This document shows, one piece after another, positions 35,009 through 42,681 of a DNA stretch of 64,000 nt. The first letter of the stretch is position 1. Each line of letters begins with the position of its first letter. Source of the DNA: Erysipelotrichaceae bacterium. GTDB taxonomy: Bacteria; Bacillota_I; Bacilli_A; Erysipelotrichales; Erysipelotrichaceae. The translations under genes were made by a program, and so were the position numbers. Below the pieces are notes generated by a model. It searched no databases. It saw nothing but the letters and a program-made list of their open reading frames with translations, and was not told where the DNA came from. Location of the stretch: contig JAFRCV010000022.1 of NCBI GenBank assembly GCA_017404205.1, positions 1 to 64,000 of the forward strand, in the 5' to 3' direction.

Positions 35009-36553
35009 TTATTTTAAAATTAATGAGGTTTGTGGACCAATTATTAAATTGGTTCCATCAAGTTTTGCTTCACCTTGGCCAATATAATCAATAAATTCAA
35101 ATTCTCCTAGTGATGAAATATCAATTGTCATTTCTTCTTTTGCTATATTGTGAATCAAATACGAAATTTCATCATTATATGTTAATTTAAAGCCACCAAC
35201 TTTTGTATTCTTTAAATCTATTTTTTCATATGTAGCTCTAGCAATTTGAGGATATTTATTTCTAAATTTAATTACTTTATTGTAGTAACGCAATAGAGAA
35301 TCTTCGTTTTTAATTTGATCGCTTACGGTTCCATTTACTTGTTTTTCATTGCCAAAATCAGCACCAACAGGATCTTTAATTGTATCCTGATCTCCCCAAA
35401 GCATTGCCAGTCTTCTATTGGCATCGGTATTTGCGCCACCTCTTGTGCCTTTTAAACCTATTTCTTCGCCATAATAAATGAAAGGTGAACCAGAACATAA
35501 AATGTATAAATTAGCTGCCATATAAGCATCTTTTGAAGAAACAGTTAAATAACCAGCACATCTATCAGTATCATGATTGGCAATAAAAGGAATATACATA
35601 GCTTCACTATTTTGACTATGTATCTTTGTTAGATAATTTGTAACATAATTAGTAAATGAATTAATGTTTTGTCCTTTAGCTGTTGAGGCAATTATACCTT
35701 CACTACCAGCACTAGTGAAATTAAAACAGTTTAATGATTTGATATATTGATTAGTTTCGCTTTCAGATGACCATACTTCACCAACTAAATAGATATCTTC
35801 TTTCATTTTCTTAAGTTCTTCTACATACCAATCCCAAAACATTATCGATTCTTTATTGTTGTTGAAATAGATATATTTTGCTGCATCAAATCTAAAGCCA
35901 TCAATACCTAAATCAATATAATATTTGGCAATATTTAAAACCTCTTGTCTTACTTCTTCATTATCAAAATTTAATTCAGGCATTTCATGAGAAAAGTTAC
36001 ATTCATACCACCATTTTTTAGAAGAACCAACTATGTTGTAGCTACGATCAGGTCTTAAAGTATCACGAGTTTCCGTTGTGTAATAATTGTAGTATTTGTT
36101 TTGGGTATCTTCATTAAGACGAGCTTTACTGTATTCTCTAAACCATTCATTTTGATTTGAAGTATGATTAATAACCATATCAAGGATTACTTTAACGTTT
36201 CTTTTATGTGCTTCATCAACAAGCTTTTTTAAATCATCCATATTACCAAAATGAGGGTCAATTGAATAATAATCAATGACATCATATTTGTGATATGATC
36301 CAGCTTTAAAAATAGGTGATAGCCATAATCCTTGAACATGCAGTGATGAATCAGAATCAACATTGCCATCATTTAAATAATCTAAACGATTGATGATGCC
36401 TTTTAAATCGCCAATTCCATCGCCATCACTATCAGAAAACGATCCTACAAATATTTCATAAAAGACACGGTAATTATCATCAATCTTATCAACATTTTTA
36501 TGACATCCACATAAAAGCAATAAACATAGAATTAAGATAATTATTTTTTTCAT
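35009..36553 (-). CDS. Alpha-amylase family lipoprotein, GH13
   Basis: A 514-residue surface enzyme; the lipoprotein signal ends LLLCGC near residue 16. The GH13 regions are all present: DMVINHTS near 120, GFRFDAAKY with nucleophile Asp223, GEVW with acid/base Glu259, and ANHDTDR with the stabilising Asp328. A calcium-type loop FSDSDGDGIGDLKGI lies near 39, and a small beta domain ends the protein. It should cut alpha-1,4-glucans outside the cell; its products could feed the facing ABC transporter. It is the second gene of a two-gene operon, 1 base after the GH53 gene. Confidence 0.94.
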   Translation of the reverse strand: MKKIIILILCLLLLCGCHKNVDKIDDNYRVFYEIFVGSFSDSDGDGIGDLKGIINRLDYLNDGNVDSDSSLHVQGLWLSPIFKAGSYHKYDVIDYYSIDPHFGNMDDLKKLVDEAHKRNVKVILDMVINHTSNQNEWFREYSKARLNEDTQNKYYNYYTTETRDTLRPDRSYNIVGSSKKWWYECNFSHEMPELNFDNEEVRQEVLNIAKYYIDLGIDGFRFDAAKYIYFNNNKESIMFWDWYVEELKKMKEDIYLVGEVWSSESETNQYIKSLNCFNFTSAGSEGIIASTAKGQNINSFTNYVTNYLTKIHSQNSEAMYIPFIANHDTDRCAGYLTVSSKDAYMAANLYILCSGSPFIYYGEEIGLKGTRGGANTDANRRLAMLWGDQDTIKDPVGADFGNEKQVNGTVSDQIKNEDSLLRYYNKVIKFRNKYPQIARATYEKIDLKNTKVGGFKLTYNDEISYLIHNIAKEEMTIDISSLGEFEFIDYIGQGEAKLDGTNLIIGPQTSLILK

Positions 36554-36554
36554 A

Positions 36555-38519
36555 TTAATTCTCCGTATTTAATAAAGCATTATCTATCTTACCCCAAGCA
36601 CCATTTCCAGATCCTTGGCATTTTACATATATTCCAACCGTCAATTTTTGATTACCATCATAATCAAATGTAACTGAATTATTAGACCAATTATTATAAG
36701 ATGTGATACTTAATGGTGAAGAATTAATAATCTCATCATCTAATTTTACATAAGCGTATATTTCTTGTTCGCCAGCATCGCCACCCATAATCGAGATTTC
36801 AAATCGATATGTACCTTCTTTTAAGTCTTTTACTTCTTGTTCAAGATAGAATTCAATGGAGTTTTCTTCATCAGACCAAAAATGATAATGCTTAATACCA
36901 TCTATTGAATCTGTTGATTTTTCTTCAACATATAATTGTTTAGCATTCTTTACTTCTATTAAATCCCACGCTTTAGGAACTTTAGTTAAGTGGTCATCTT
37001 CTTCAAAAGAATAATTATTTAGATAATTATATTTAATCATTGAAACATAAGCACAAGCTTTTTTACCACCAGCATTTCCATAAATTGTATATTTATTTAC
37101 ACCATGACTTTTCATATATTCACTATCAAAGTCATCCCAAACAACATCTATTTCTTGTTTAGTATTATCAGCCATAATAGCGTTTACCTTGTTAGGTAAA
37201 ACAATATCATCATTTAAATCAAAAGAGATATTAATGTCCTCAATAGCATCGGGATATAATTCTATTTCGTTTCCTTTTTTGCATAATTCAAATAATTTTA
37301 ATGATTCAAGTGGATGACCACTAGGATCAAAAAAGGCTTGATTGTCAACAGCACAACCACCATAATACTTACCAGCATCTTTTGGATCATATTCACTTGC
37401 GTAAGAACTTGCCCAACCAGAACCATATTTTTCCCATAACAAAGAATTTTCTTCAAATGAAGATGTTCCAACTGGAATCCAAGTTCCTTCCCAATAACAT
37501 ACGCCAATGCCGTTTGTGGTTTTATTAGCGATTGCATCAATGACGTTTAAGACATGGTTTGTTTGTCCTTGAATTGTATATGGATAATCTTTTATAACTG
37601 CTGCTCCATCACCAATTGTGTTTCCAAAGAAATCTAAATCTTCACCAGTATAGGCATATGACGTTTCCATAACCATAACTTTTTTATTATAGGTTTCAGC
37701 TATTTCACTTAATAATTTAGTTAGATTATCCAATGTTCCATGCCAATAAGGATAATAAGATGATGCGAAAACATCATAATCTAAATTATAATAAGCAAGT
37801 TTTTTTGCGTAGCTTAGATAACTATCATAATTTTCAGGATTAGCGAAATGCACAGCGATTAAAGCTTTTGGATAAACTTCACGAATAGCTTTACTAGATG
37901 AAGTCATCAAATTAAAGATGATGTCCATCCATACTTTCTCACCAGCTAATCCATTATTGGTTTCATTTCCCATTTGAACCATGCCAACATCAACACCGTT
38001 TTTCTTTAACTGTTTCAAAGAATCTTTTGTGTATTCATATAAAGCATTTGCCTTATCTTCTATTTGTAAGTCTTTCCAAGCTTTAGGAACCATCTGTTTA
38101 CTAGGATCGGCCCAAAAATCAGAATAATGGAAATCAACAATTAATTTCATGCCATATTTGCTGGCTCTTTTCCCAATTTCAATAGCTTTTTCAATATCGC
38201 AATTGCCGCCACCATAACCATTTCCATTACTATCATATGGGTCATTCCATACTCTTACTCTTATATGGTTGATGCCCGAACTAGCTAATACTTTAAATAC
38301 ATCTTCCTCATTTCCATCATAGTCATAATATTTAACACCTGACTGTTCTAAAGAGATGACAGAACTCGCATCCATTCCCATAATGAAATCATCATCAATA
38401 TTTTCAATTTTACGAATATATAAATCATCTGAAGATTTAACTTTATTCACTCCTTTAGAACATCCAAATAAAGATAATGAAATAGGTAGCACAATTAAAA
38501 CCAATAATAATTTTTTCAT
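36555..38519 (-). CDS. Endo-beta-1,4-galactanase lipoprotein, GH53 with CBM61-like module
   Basis: A 654-residue surface enzyme; the lipoprotein signal ends LFGC near residue 20. The GH53 domain (about 45-420) starts FIMGMDASSVISLEQSG and has NHIRVRVWNDPYD near 98, acid/base Glu186 in MGNETNNG, and nucleophile Glu285 in VMVMETSYAYTG. Then follow a small Ig-like domain (Big_4 type, about 430-500) and a C-terminal jelly roll (about 505-654, from YSFEEDDHLTKVPKAWDL) like the galactan-binding CBM61. It would cut beta-1,4-galactan of pectin side chains. A GAGG ribosome site precedes the ATG. The beta-galactosidase at 11.5 kb could finish the oligosaccharides. Confidence 0.92.
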   Translation of the reverse strand: MKKLLLVLIVLPISLSLFGCSKGVNKVKSSDDLYIRKIENIDDDFIMGMDASSVISLEQSGVKYYDYDGNEEDVFKVLASSGINHIRVRVWNDPYDSNGNGYGGGNCDIEKAIEIGKRASKYGMKLIVDFHYSDFWADPSKQMVPKAWKDLQIEDKANALYEYTKDSLKQLKKNGVDVGMVQMGNETNNGLAGEKVWMDIIFNLMTSSSKAIREVYPKALIAVHFANPENYDSYLSYAKKLAYYNLDYDVFASSYYPYWHGTLDNLTKLLSEIAETYNKKVMVMETSYAYTGEDLDFFGNTIGDGAAVIKDYPYTIQGQTNHVLNVIDAIANKTTNGIGVCYWEGTWIPVGTSSFEENSLLWEKYGSGWASSYASEYDPKDAGKYYGGCAVDNQAFFDPSGHPLESLKLFELCKKGNEIELYPDAIEDINISFDLNDDIVLPNKVNAIMADNTKQEIDVVWDDFDSEYMKSHGVNKYTIYGNAGGKKACAYVSMIKYNYLNNYSFEEDDHLTKVPKAWDLIEVKNAKQLYVEEKSTDSIDGIKHYHFWSDEENSIEFYLEQEVKDLKEGTYRFEISIMGGDAGEQEIYAYVKLDDEIINSSPLSITSYNNWSNNSVTFDYDGNQKLTVGIYVKCQGSGNGAWGKIDNALLNTEN

Positions 38520-38538
38520 AGATTAACCTCATATTCCC

Positions 38539-38553
38539 TTATAATTATTATAA
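38539..38553. promoter_or_regulatory. Palindrome holding two divergent -10 boxes (phosphatase / GH53)
   Basis: TTATAATTATTATAA is a perfect 7-1-7 palindrome. It contains TATAAT for the plus strand (38540-38545) and for the minus strand (38552-38547). It also equals the PerR/Fur-family box TTATAATnATTATAA exactly. The plus transcript would have a leader of about 5 bases; the minus transcript about 20 bases with a GAGG site. Confidence 0.55.
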
Positions 38554-38556
38554 GTT

Positions 38557-39327
38557 ATGCATTCTACAAAAATAAAACTAAATATCAAAAATATTCGTGA
38601 TTTAGGTGGCATTAAGACTAAAGATGGGAACTTTATTAAAGAACATTTGTTAATAAGAAGTGAAAAACTATCTTCACTATCTAAAGAAGAAATGTATTTT
38701 TTATATGAAAAATATAATTTAAGAAAAATTTATGATTTTCGTAATTCAGCAGAATTCAATGAAGACAAAGATACAATAATTGAAGGTATTGAATATATAA
38801 ATCATCAAATTCAAAAAGATGATAATTATGCGTTTTCTAAAGATGAGGAATCAATTAAAAGACAAAAAGAATACTTTGATAATTTAAAGAAGAAATATAA
38901 AAACGATTATGATGGTTTAATTAAACACATGCGTTCCTTCTATAAAGAATTGGCTAACGATCCATATGTAACTAGAAGATATATTAGTTTTATTAAAGAT
39001 TTATATGCAAGCAAAGGTGCTTGTTTATATCATTGTTCATTAGGCAAAGATCGGGCAGGCATCGCTACTGTCATGATACTTGAACTACTTGGTGTTAGTA
39101 GAAAAACAATCTATGAAGATTATTTATATACTAATGATTGCTTCGACATATCATTTCCTTTAGATAATGTTATTGAATATATGGATGTAGCTATGAAAGA
39201 ATATCTAGATGCGTATTATGAGGAAATAGAAAAGAATTATCATTCTTATCATGAATTTTTAAATAAAAATGGTCTTGATGATAAATTCATAGACCATTTT
39301 AGAACTAAATATTTAACTTTTTTATGA
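38557..39327 (+). CDS. Tyrosine/dual-specificity phosphatase-like protein
   Basis: A 256-residue cytoplasmic protein of the family of protein-tyrosine phosphatases with the opening NIRDLGGIKTKDG and the loop KIYDFRNSAEF near 61. The P-loop HCSLGKDRAG near residue 165 fits the C-x5-R signature HCxxGKDRxG, with catalytic Cys and Arg present. Such enzymes in bacteria act on phosphotyrosine or phosphoinositides; the substrate here is unknown. The start lacks a Shine-Dalgarno site and lies 11 bases after a -10 box. Its 3' end overlaps murE by 23 bases, tail to tail. Confidence 0.85.
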   Translation: MHSTKIKLNIKNIRDLGGIKTKDGNFIKEHLLIRSEKLSSLSKEEMYFLYEKYNLRKIYDFRNSAEFNEDKDTIIEGIEYINHQIQKDDNYAFSKDEESIKRQKEYFDNLKKKYKNDYDGLIKHMRSFYKELANDPYVTRRYISFIKDLYASKGACLYHCSLGKDRAGIATVMILELLGVSRKTIYEDYLYTNDCFDISFPLDNVIEYMDVAMKEYLDAYYEEIEKNYHSYHEFLNKNGLDDKFIDHFRTKYLTFL

Positions 39328-40720
39328 TAGCTTTTTTAGCTTCATCAATATCATTGAAATCAATATATTCACCTTTGATTTCTTCATAATCTTCATTGCC
39401 TTTGCCAAGTATCATGATTAAATCATTCTTATTAGCCATCATGATAGCTTTTTCAATTGCTTCATGGCGATCTATTATAATTTCATAATTATCTTTATCT
39501 TTTACTAATTCTGTTAAATCATTGATGATGTTATATGGATCTTCAAAACGAGGATCTTCATAAGTAAAGATGACATGATCATTGTTGTTGACGCACAATT
39601 CACCAACGAATTTTCTTTTTGATGCATCTCTTTGACCGGCGTTACCTGTAACTACGATTCTTTTATTGACATTTAATTGATTTGTAAATGCAAATAGCTT
39701 TCTAAGACCATTTGGCGTATGAGCATAATCAACTAGACAATAAAAGTCTTGTCCTAAATTGATAGCTGTCATTCTTCCATCAATATTTAATTTAGATAAA
39801 TTCTTTAATAATTCGTCCATTTTAAAGCCTAGTTTTAAACAAGTTAATAAAGCAGCTGCTAAGTTCTCGATATTGAATTGGCCTAGTAGTGGTGAAATAA
39901 TTTGATACTTTTTATTATCATATACAAATTCAATTATTGTTTTGTCTGGATAAACATGATAATTCTCGATATATAAATCATCGCTTTCTTTATATCCATA
40001 AGTAAAGGTGAGGCCATTGATGTTTTTAAAGTCATCAAAATATTTATCATTACTATTTAGAATAGCTAATTTTGATTGTCTAAATAATTGTTTTTTACAA
40101 TCAATATAGTTTTCCAATGTTTTATGTGTATTTAAGTGTTCTGAATCAACATTAGTTATTGTGCCAACATCAAAACATATTCCTTTTAATCGATTGTAGA
40201 AGAAGGCTTCAGATGATGCTTCCATTGCCACATATTTACAATCAGCATCATAAAATTCTTTTAAGATGGCATATAAAGATTCAATGCCAGGCGTTGTGTT
40301 GTCAGTTTCTCCCTTAACTTTTTTACAAGCATAACCATTAGTGCCAATATAACCACATATATCATCGCCAATTAATTCTTGAATAATGCTTGTTGTTGAT
40401 GTTTTCCCATCAGTTCCAGTTACACCAATCATCACCAGCTTATCTTGAGGATTGCCATAAAAGTTTGCGTATAAGTCTCTTAATATCTCATTAGGATTAT
40501 TAACTTTAATATATGGGACATTTACATCGACATCTTTTGCGGTAACTAAAGCGACAGCACCATTATTGATTGCCTCATCTATATAATCGTGGCGATCGAC
40601 ACTTACACCTTTAATACATATAAAAAGATCACCTTGTTTTGTAGTCTTGGAATTAGTAGATAGACCATTTATTTCAAGATCTATTCCTTTATATAGGTTA
40701 AAAAGCTCACTAAATTTCAT
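39305..40720 (-). CDS. murE: UDP-N-acetylmuramoyl-tripeptide synthetase
   Basis: A 471-residue Mur ligase that adds the third amino acid to the peptidoglycan stem peptide. Visible: the ATP P-loop GVTGTDGKTSTTS near 98, TNVDSEHLNTHKT near 190, the carbamylated-lysine region YIDCKKQLF, and VDYAHTPNGLRK near 322. The residue-three specificity segment reads YEDPRFEDP: the Arg of the diaminopimelate-type DNPR motif is kept but Asn is replaced, so Lys versus Dap cannot be decided. The start at 40720 is favoured over the in-frame ATG at 40744, which lies upstream of its own -10 box. The transcript should be leaderless. Confidence 0.92.
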   Translation of the reverse strand: MKFSELFNLYKGIDLEINGLSTNSKTTKQGDLFICIKGVSVDRHDYIDEAINNGAVALVTAKDVDVNVPYIKVNNPNEILRDLYANFYGNPQDKLVMIGVTGTDGKTSTTSIIQELIGDDICGYIGTNGYACKKVKGETDNTTPGIESLYAILKEFYDADCKYVAMEASSEAFFYNRLKGICFDVGTITNVDSEHLNTHKTLENYIDCKKQLFRQSKLAILNSNDKYFDDFKNINGLTFTYGYKESDDLYIENYHVYPDKTIIEFVYDNKKYQIISPLLGQFNIENLAAALLTCLKLGFKMDELLKNLSKLNIDGRMTAINLGQDFYCLVDYAHTPNGLRKLFAFTNQLNVNKRIVVTGNAGQRDASKRKFVGELCVNNNDHVIFTYEDPRFEDPYNIINDLTELVKDKDNYEIIIDRHEAIEKAIMMANKNDLIMILGKGNEDYEEIKGEYIDFNDIDEAKKAIIKKLNI

Positions 40721-40726
40721 ATTGTC

Positions 40727-40736
40727 ATTATATAAT
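40727..40736. promoter_or_regulatory. Symmetric bidirectional -10 element for murE and the PfkB gene
   Basis: ATTATATAAT is its own reverse complement and gives TATAAT on both strands (plus 40731-40736, minus 40732-40727). The two ATGs (plus 40743, minus 40720) lie exactly 6 bases beyond the element on each side, so both mRNAs should start at the A of the ATG. Confidence 0.65.
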
Positions 40737-40742
40737 AAATGC

Positions 40743-41639
40743 ATGATTTATACGATTACTACAAACCCTTCACTAGACTATTATTTAAAGATTAACGATT
40801 TACATAAAGGTGGTTTAAATCGTAGCGAAAAAGAATCATATGATGCTGCTGGAAAGGGTGTCAATGTTTCTAAAGTCTTAAACGATTTAAATATCTCTTC
40901 AATTGCCTTAGGTTTTCTTGGAGGTTATAACAAGGATTATTATTTAGATCTATTAGGAAAATATGATAAGATACAACCTCAATTTATAATAATTGAAGAT
41001 AACACAAGAATTAATGTCAAAATCGATGGTGAAAAAGAAACTAGTCTAAACGCAAAGGGCCCAACTATTACTGATAAAGAATTTGAAAGATTTTTAAAGC
41101 GCATTGATAATATCTATCGCAATGATTTTGTGGTACTTAGTGGTAATGTTCAAGCTGAACTTAAAGATCGTGTTATTGATGCAATGAAAGAATTAATAAA
41201 AAATGGCGTTAAATTAATTCTTGATACTGATATGGATATTGTTGAAAAACTGCTAGAATATCATCCTTATTTAGTTAAAGCTACACATACTGATGTTGAT
41301 GATGAAAGTGAAAATATCATTAAAACAGGCAAAGATTTTATCCAAAGAGGATGTAAATATTTTATTTATTCTTCAGCACATGAACAATCATATCTTTTTA
41401 CAAAAGATAATTATTATACATGTGATGAATATAAAAAGATTGAACCTTCTTTCATCGGTGCAAATGATTCAATGATTGCTGGATTATTATTTGCGTCTTT
41501 AAAGGCGGCAAACATAAAGGAAGCATTTACATACGGCAACGCTTTAGCTTTATCATTAGAACATATGGGTCTTGGTGCTAATTTTGAACTAATCAATAAA
41601 CTTTATGATGAATTAAAAATTAAGGAGCATAAATATTAA
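40743..41639 (+). CDS. PfkB-family sugar-phosphate kinase (1-phosphofructokinase or tagatose-6-phosphate kinase type)
   Basis: A 298-residue kinase from ATG 40743. The start MIYTITTNPSLDYYLK is typical of FruK/LacC, then AAGKGVNVSKVLNDLN near 33 and LILDTDMDI near 155. The anion-hole/catalytic segment reads IGANDSMIAGLL near 240, where the family normally has GAGDS; the catalytic Asp is kept but a Gly is replaced by Asn. Substrate could be fructose-1-P or tagatose-6-P; tagatose-6-P would suit a galactose user, but nothing here decides it. The longer frame back to 40647 runs into murE and is not the start. It is followed, with a 1-base overlap, by a thioredoxin-like lipoprotein. Confidence 0.85.
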   Translation: MIYTITTNPSLDYYLKINDLHKGGLNRSEKESYDAAGKGVNVSKVLNDLNISSIALGFLGGYNKDYYLDLLGKYDKIQPQFIIIEDNTRINVKIDGEKETSLNAKGPTITDKEFERFLKRIDNIYRNDFVVLSGNVQAELKDRVIDAMKELIKNGVKLILDTDMDIVEKLLEYHPYLVKATHTDVDDESENIIKTGKDFIQRGCKYFIYSSAHEQSYLFTKDNYYTCDEYKKIEPSFIGANDSMIAGLLFASLKAANIKEAFTYGNALALSLEHMGLGANFELINKLYDELKIKEHKY

Positions 41640-42190
41640 TGAAAAAGGTTATTTGTTTATTACTTATTCTTATTTCTTTAATTGCCTGTACACCAAAACC
41701 TGATACAAGTATTGAATTTAAAATTGAAACATATGAATGTGATATGTCTGGCTATGAAGGCTTAGATGCTACGAAGCATATGTTTATAGGAACAACTGTC
41801 AAAGAGCTACAAAGAACAATGAACGAAAAAGGATATGGTGTCTTTGTGCTAAGCAGAACAGGATGTAGCCATTGTCAAATGGTTATGCAATATTTAAATG
41901 AAGTTGCTGAAGAACTTGATATAAAAATCTATTATATAGATGGTCAAAGTGATGAATATCCAATTGTTGGTACAGAAGATTTTCAGATTTTATATGATTT
42001 ATTGTATACAACACTTCCTGTAGGCAAGGATGGCAAAGAAATTCAAACGCCTGAATTATTTACAATTGTTGATGGACTTATCACATCATATAAAGTTGGC
42101 ACTACTTGGAAGGGCAACGAATATGATAATGACGATATAAATGAATTAAAAGCTTTATATCGTAAGATGCTTACTCCCTTTGCTTCATAA
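41639..42190 (+). CDS. Thioredoxin-fold lipoprotein
   Basis: A 183-residue protein. The lipoprotein signal (ICLLLILISLIAC) places the lipid-bearing Cys near residue 17. A thioredoxin-like core follows with the redox motif GCSHCQMV near 79-86 and a probable cis-proline in QTPELFTIVDG near 140. The fold and position suggest an extracytoplasmic thiol-disulfide or thioredoxin-like role. The ATG overlaps the kinase stop (TAATG), so the two proteins are made together although no functional link between a sugar kinase and an external thiol protein is obvious. No resolvase or DsbD-type partner gene is present. Confidence 0.8.
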   Translation: MKKVICLLLILISLIACTPKPDTSIEFKIETYECDMSGYEGLDATKHMFIGTTVKELQRTMNEKGYGVFVLSRTGCSHCQMVMQYLNEVAEELDIKIYYIDGQSDEYPIVGTEDFQILYDLLYTTLPVGKDGKEIQTPELFTIVDGLITSYKVGTTWKGNEYDNDDINELKALYRKMLTPFAS

Positions 42191-42234
42191 TGTCAAGACT
42201 TTAAAAGCATAAAAAAATAAGTAATAATTAAATT

Positions 42235-42382
42235 ACCCGATGAGTTGTTAAATTCCTACATTTATTAATCGGACCTCAAGCGTGTCACTTGTTGGTGTTG
42301 AAAGCCCAGTTTAACTGGGAATCCTAAAGACAAGTGTAGCTGGCCCACCTGATCGCGCGTCAGGAAATTTACCTCATTGGGT
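42235..42382 (+). ncRNA. Structured RNA candidate (6S-like architecture, family not identified)
   Basis: No ORF explains this 240-base gap. The ends pair over 10 bp (42235-42244 with 42373-42382, one G-U). Inside are a 7-bp stem (42286-42292 with 42330-42336), capped by an internal loop and a CCCAGU/ACUGGG hairpin (42305-42319), and a CCUGA/UCAGG hairpin (42348-42352 with 42360-42364) on the 3' side. A -10-like AATAAT at 42223-42228 with TTTAAA 17 bases upstream would start transcription at the closing stem. A long rod with a 3'-side hairpin in the central loop resembles 6S RNA, but I cannot match a consensus. Signatures of SRP RNA, tmRNA and RNase P are absent. Confidence 0.55.
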
Positions 42383-42385
42383 CAT

Positions 42386-42414
42386 TAGACAATTTACTTA
42401 TATTAAGTTAGAAT
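42386..42414 (+). promoter_or_regulatory. Promoter of yneF
   Basis: TAGACA (42386-42391), 17 bases, TAGAAT (42409-42414), followed by GAGGAG before ATG 42433. Because it starts just after the RNA candidate, the latter is probably an independent transcript and not a yneF leader. Confidence 0.6.
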
Positions 42415-42432
42415 ACAAAAAGAGGAGAAAAT

Positions 42433-42645
42433 ATGGAAGGAATTTGGTTATCAATAGGATATATTCTTATTGGTCTATTAGTCGGTGGTGCTTTAGGGTT
42501 CTTTTTAACAAAACGTTATTATGACAAACAATTAAAAGAAAATCCACCAATTAATGAAAAGATGATTAGAGCTATGTATTCTCAAATGGGAAGAAAACCA
42601 TCTGAGGCACAAATCAGAGCCATTATGAAATCAATGGGTCAATAA
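42433..42645 (+). CDS. yneF: YneF family membrane protein (UPF0154)
   Basis: A 70-residue protein with one N-terminal transmembrane segment (IGYILIGLLVGGALGFFL) and the conserved tail NPPINEKMIRAMYSQMGRKPSEAQI. This is the complete YneF pattern known from Firmicutes and Mollicutes. Its role is not established. It has its own promoter and is closed by a terminator right at the stop codon. Confidence 0.93.
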   Translation: MEGIWLSIGYILIGLLVGGALGFFLTKRYYDKQLKENPPINEKMIRAMYSQMGRKPSEAQIRAIMKSMGQ

Positions 42646-42673
42646 AAAGTCTAAATTAAACTTAGACTTTTTT
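42645..42673 (+). terminator. Terminator of yneF
   Basis: A 10-bp stem AAAAGTCTAA/TTAGACTTTT (42645-42654 with 42662-42671), 7-base loop and T run. Confidence 0.85.
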
Positions 42674-42681
42674 AAATCAAT

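Noticed and set aside
40647-40742. N-terminal extension of the PfkB kinase back to 40647
   Set aside because: It runs antisense through murE and its -10 box; family alignment starts at ATG 40743.
42235-42382. SRP RNA, tmRNA or RNase P RNA for the structured region
   Set aside because: No GGAAGCAGC-type SRP loop, no tRNA-like CCA end or tag frame, and no RNase P core (GAGGAAAGUC, ACAGAA) is seen.
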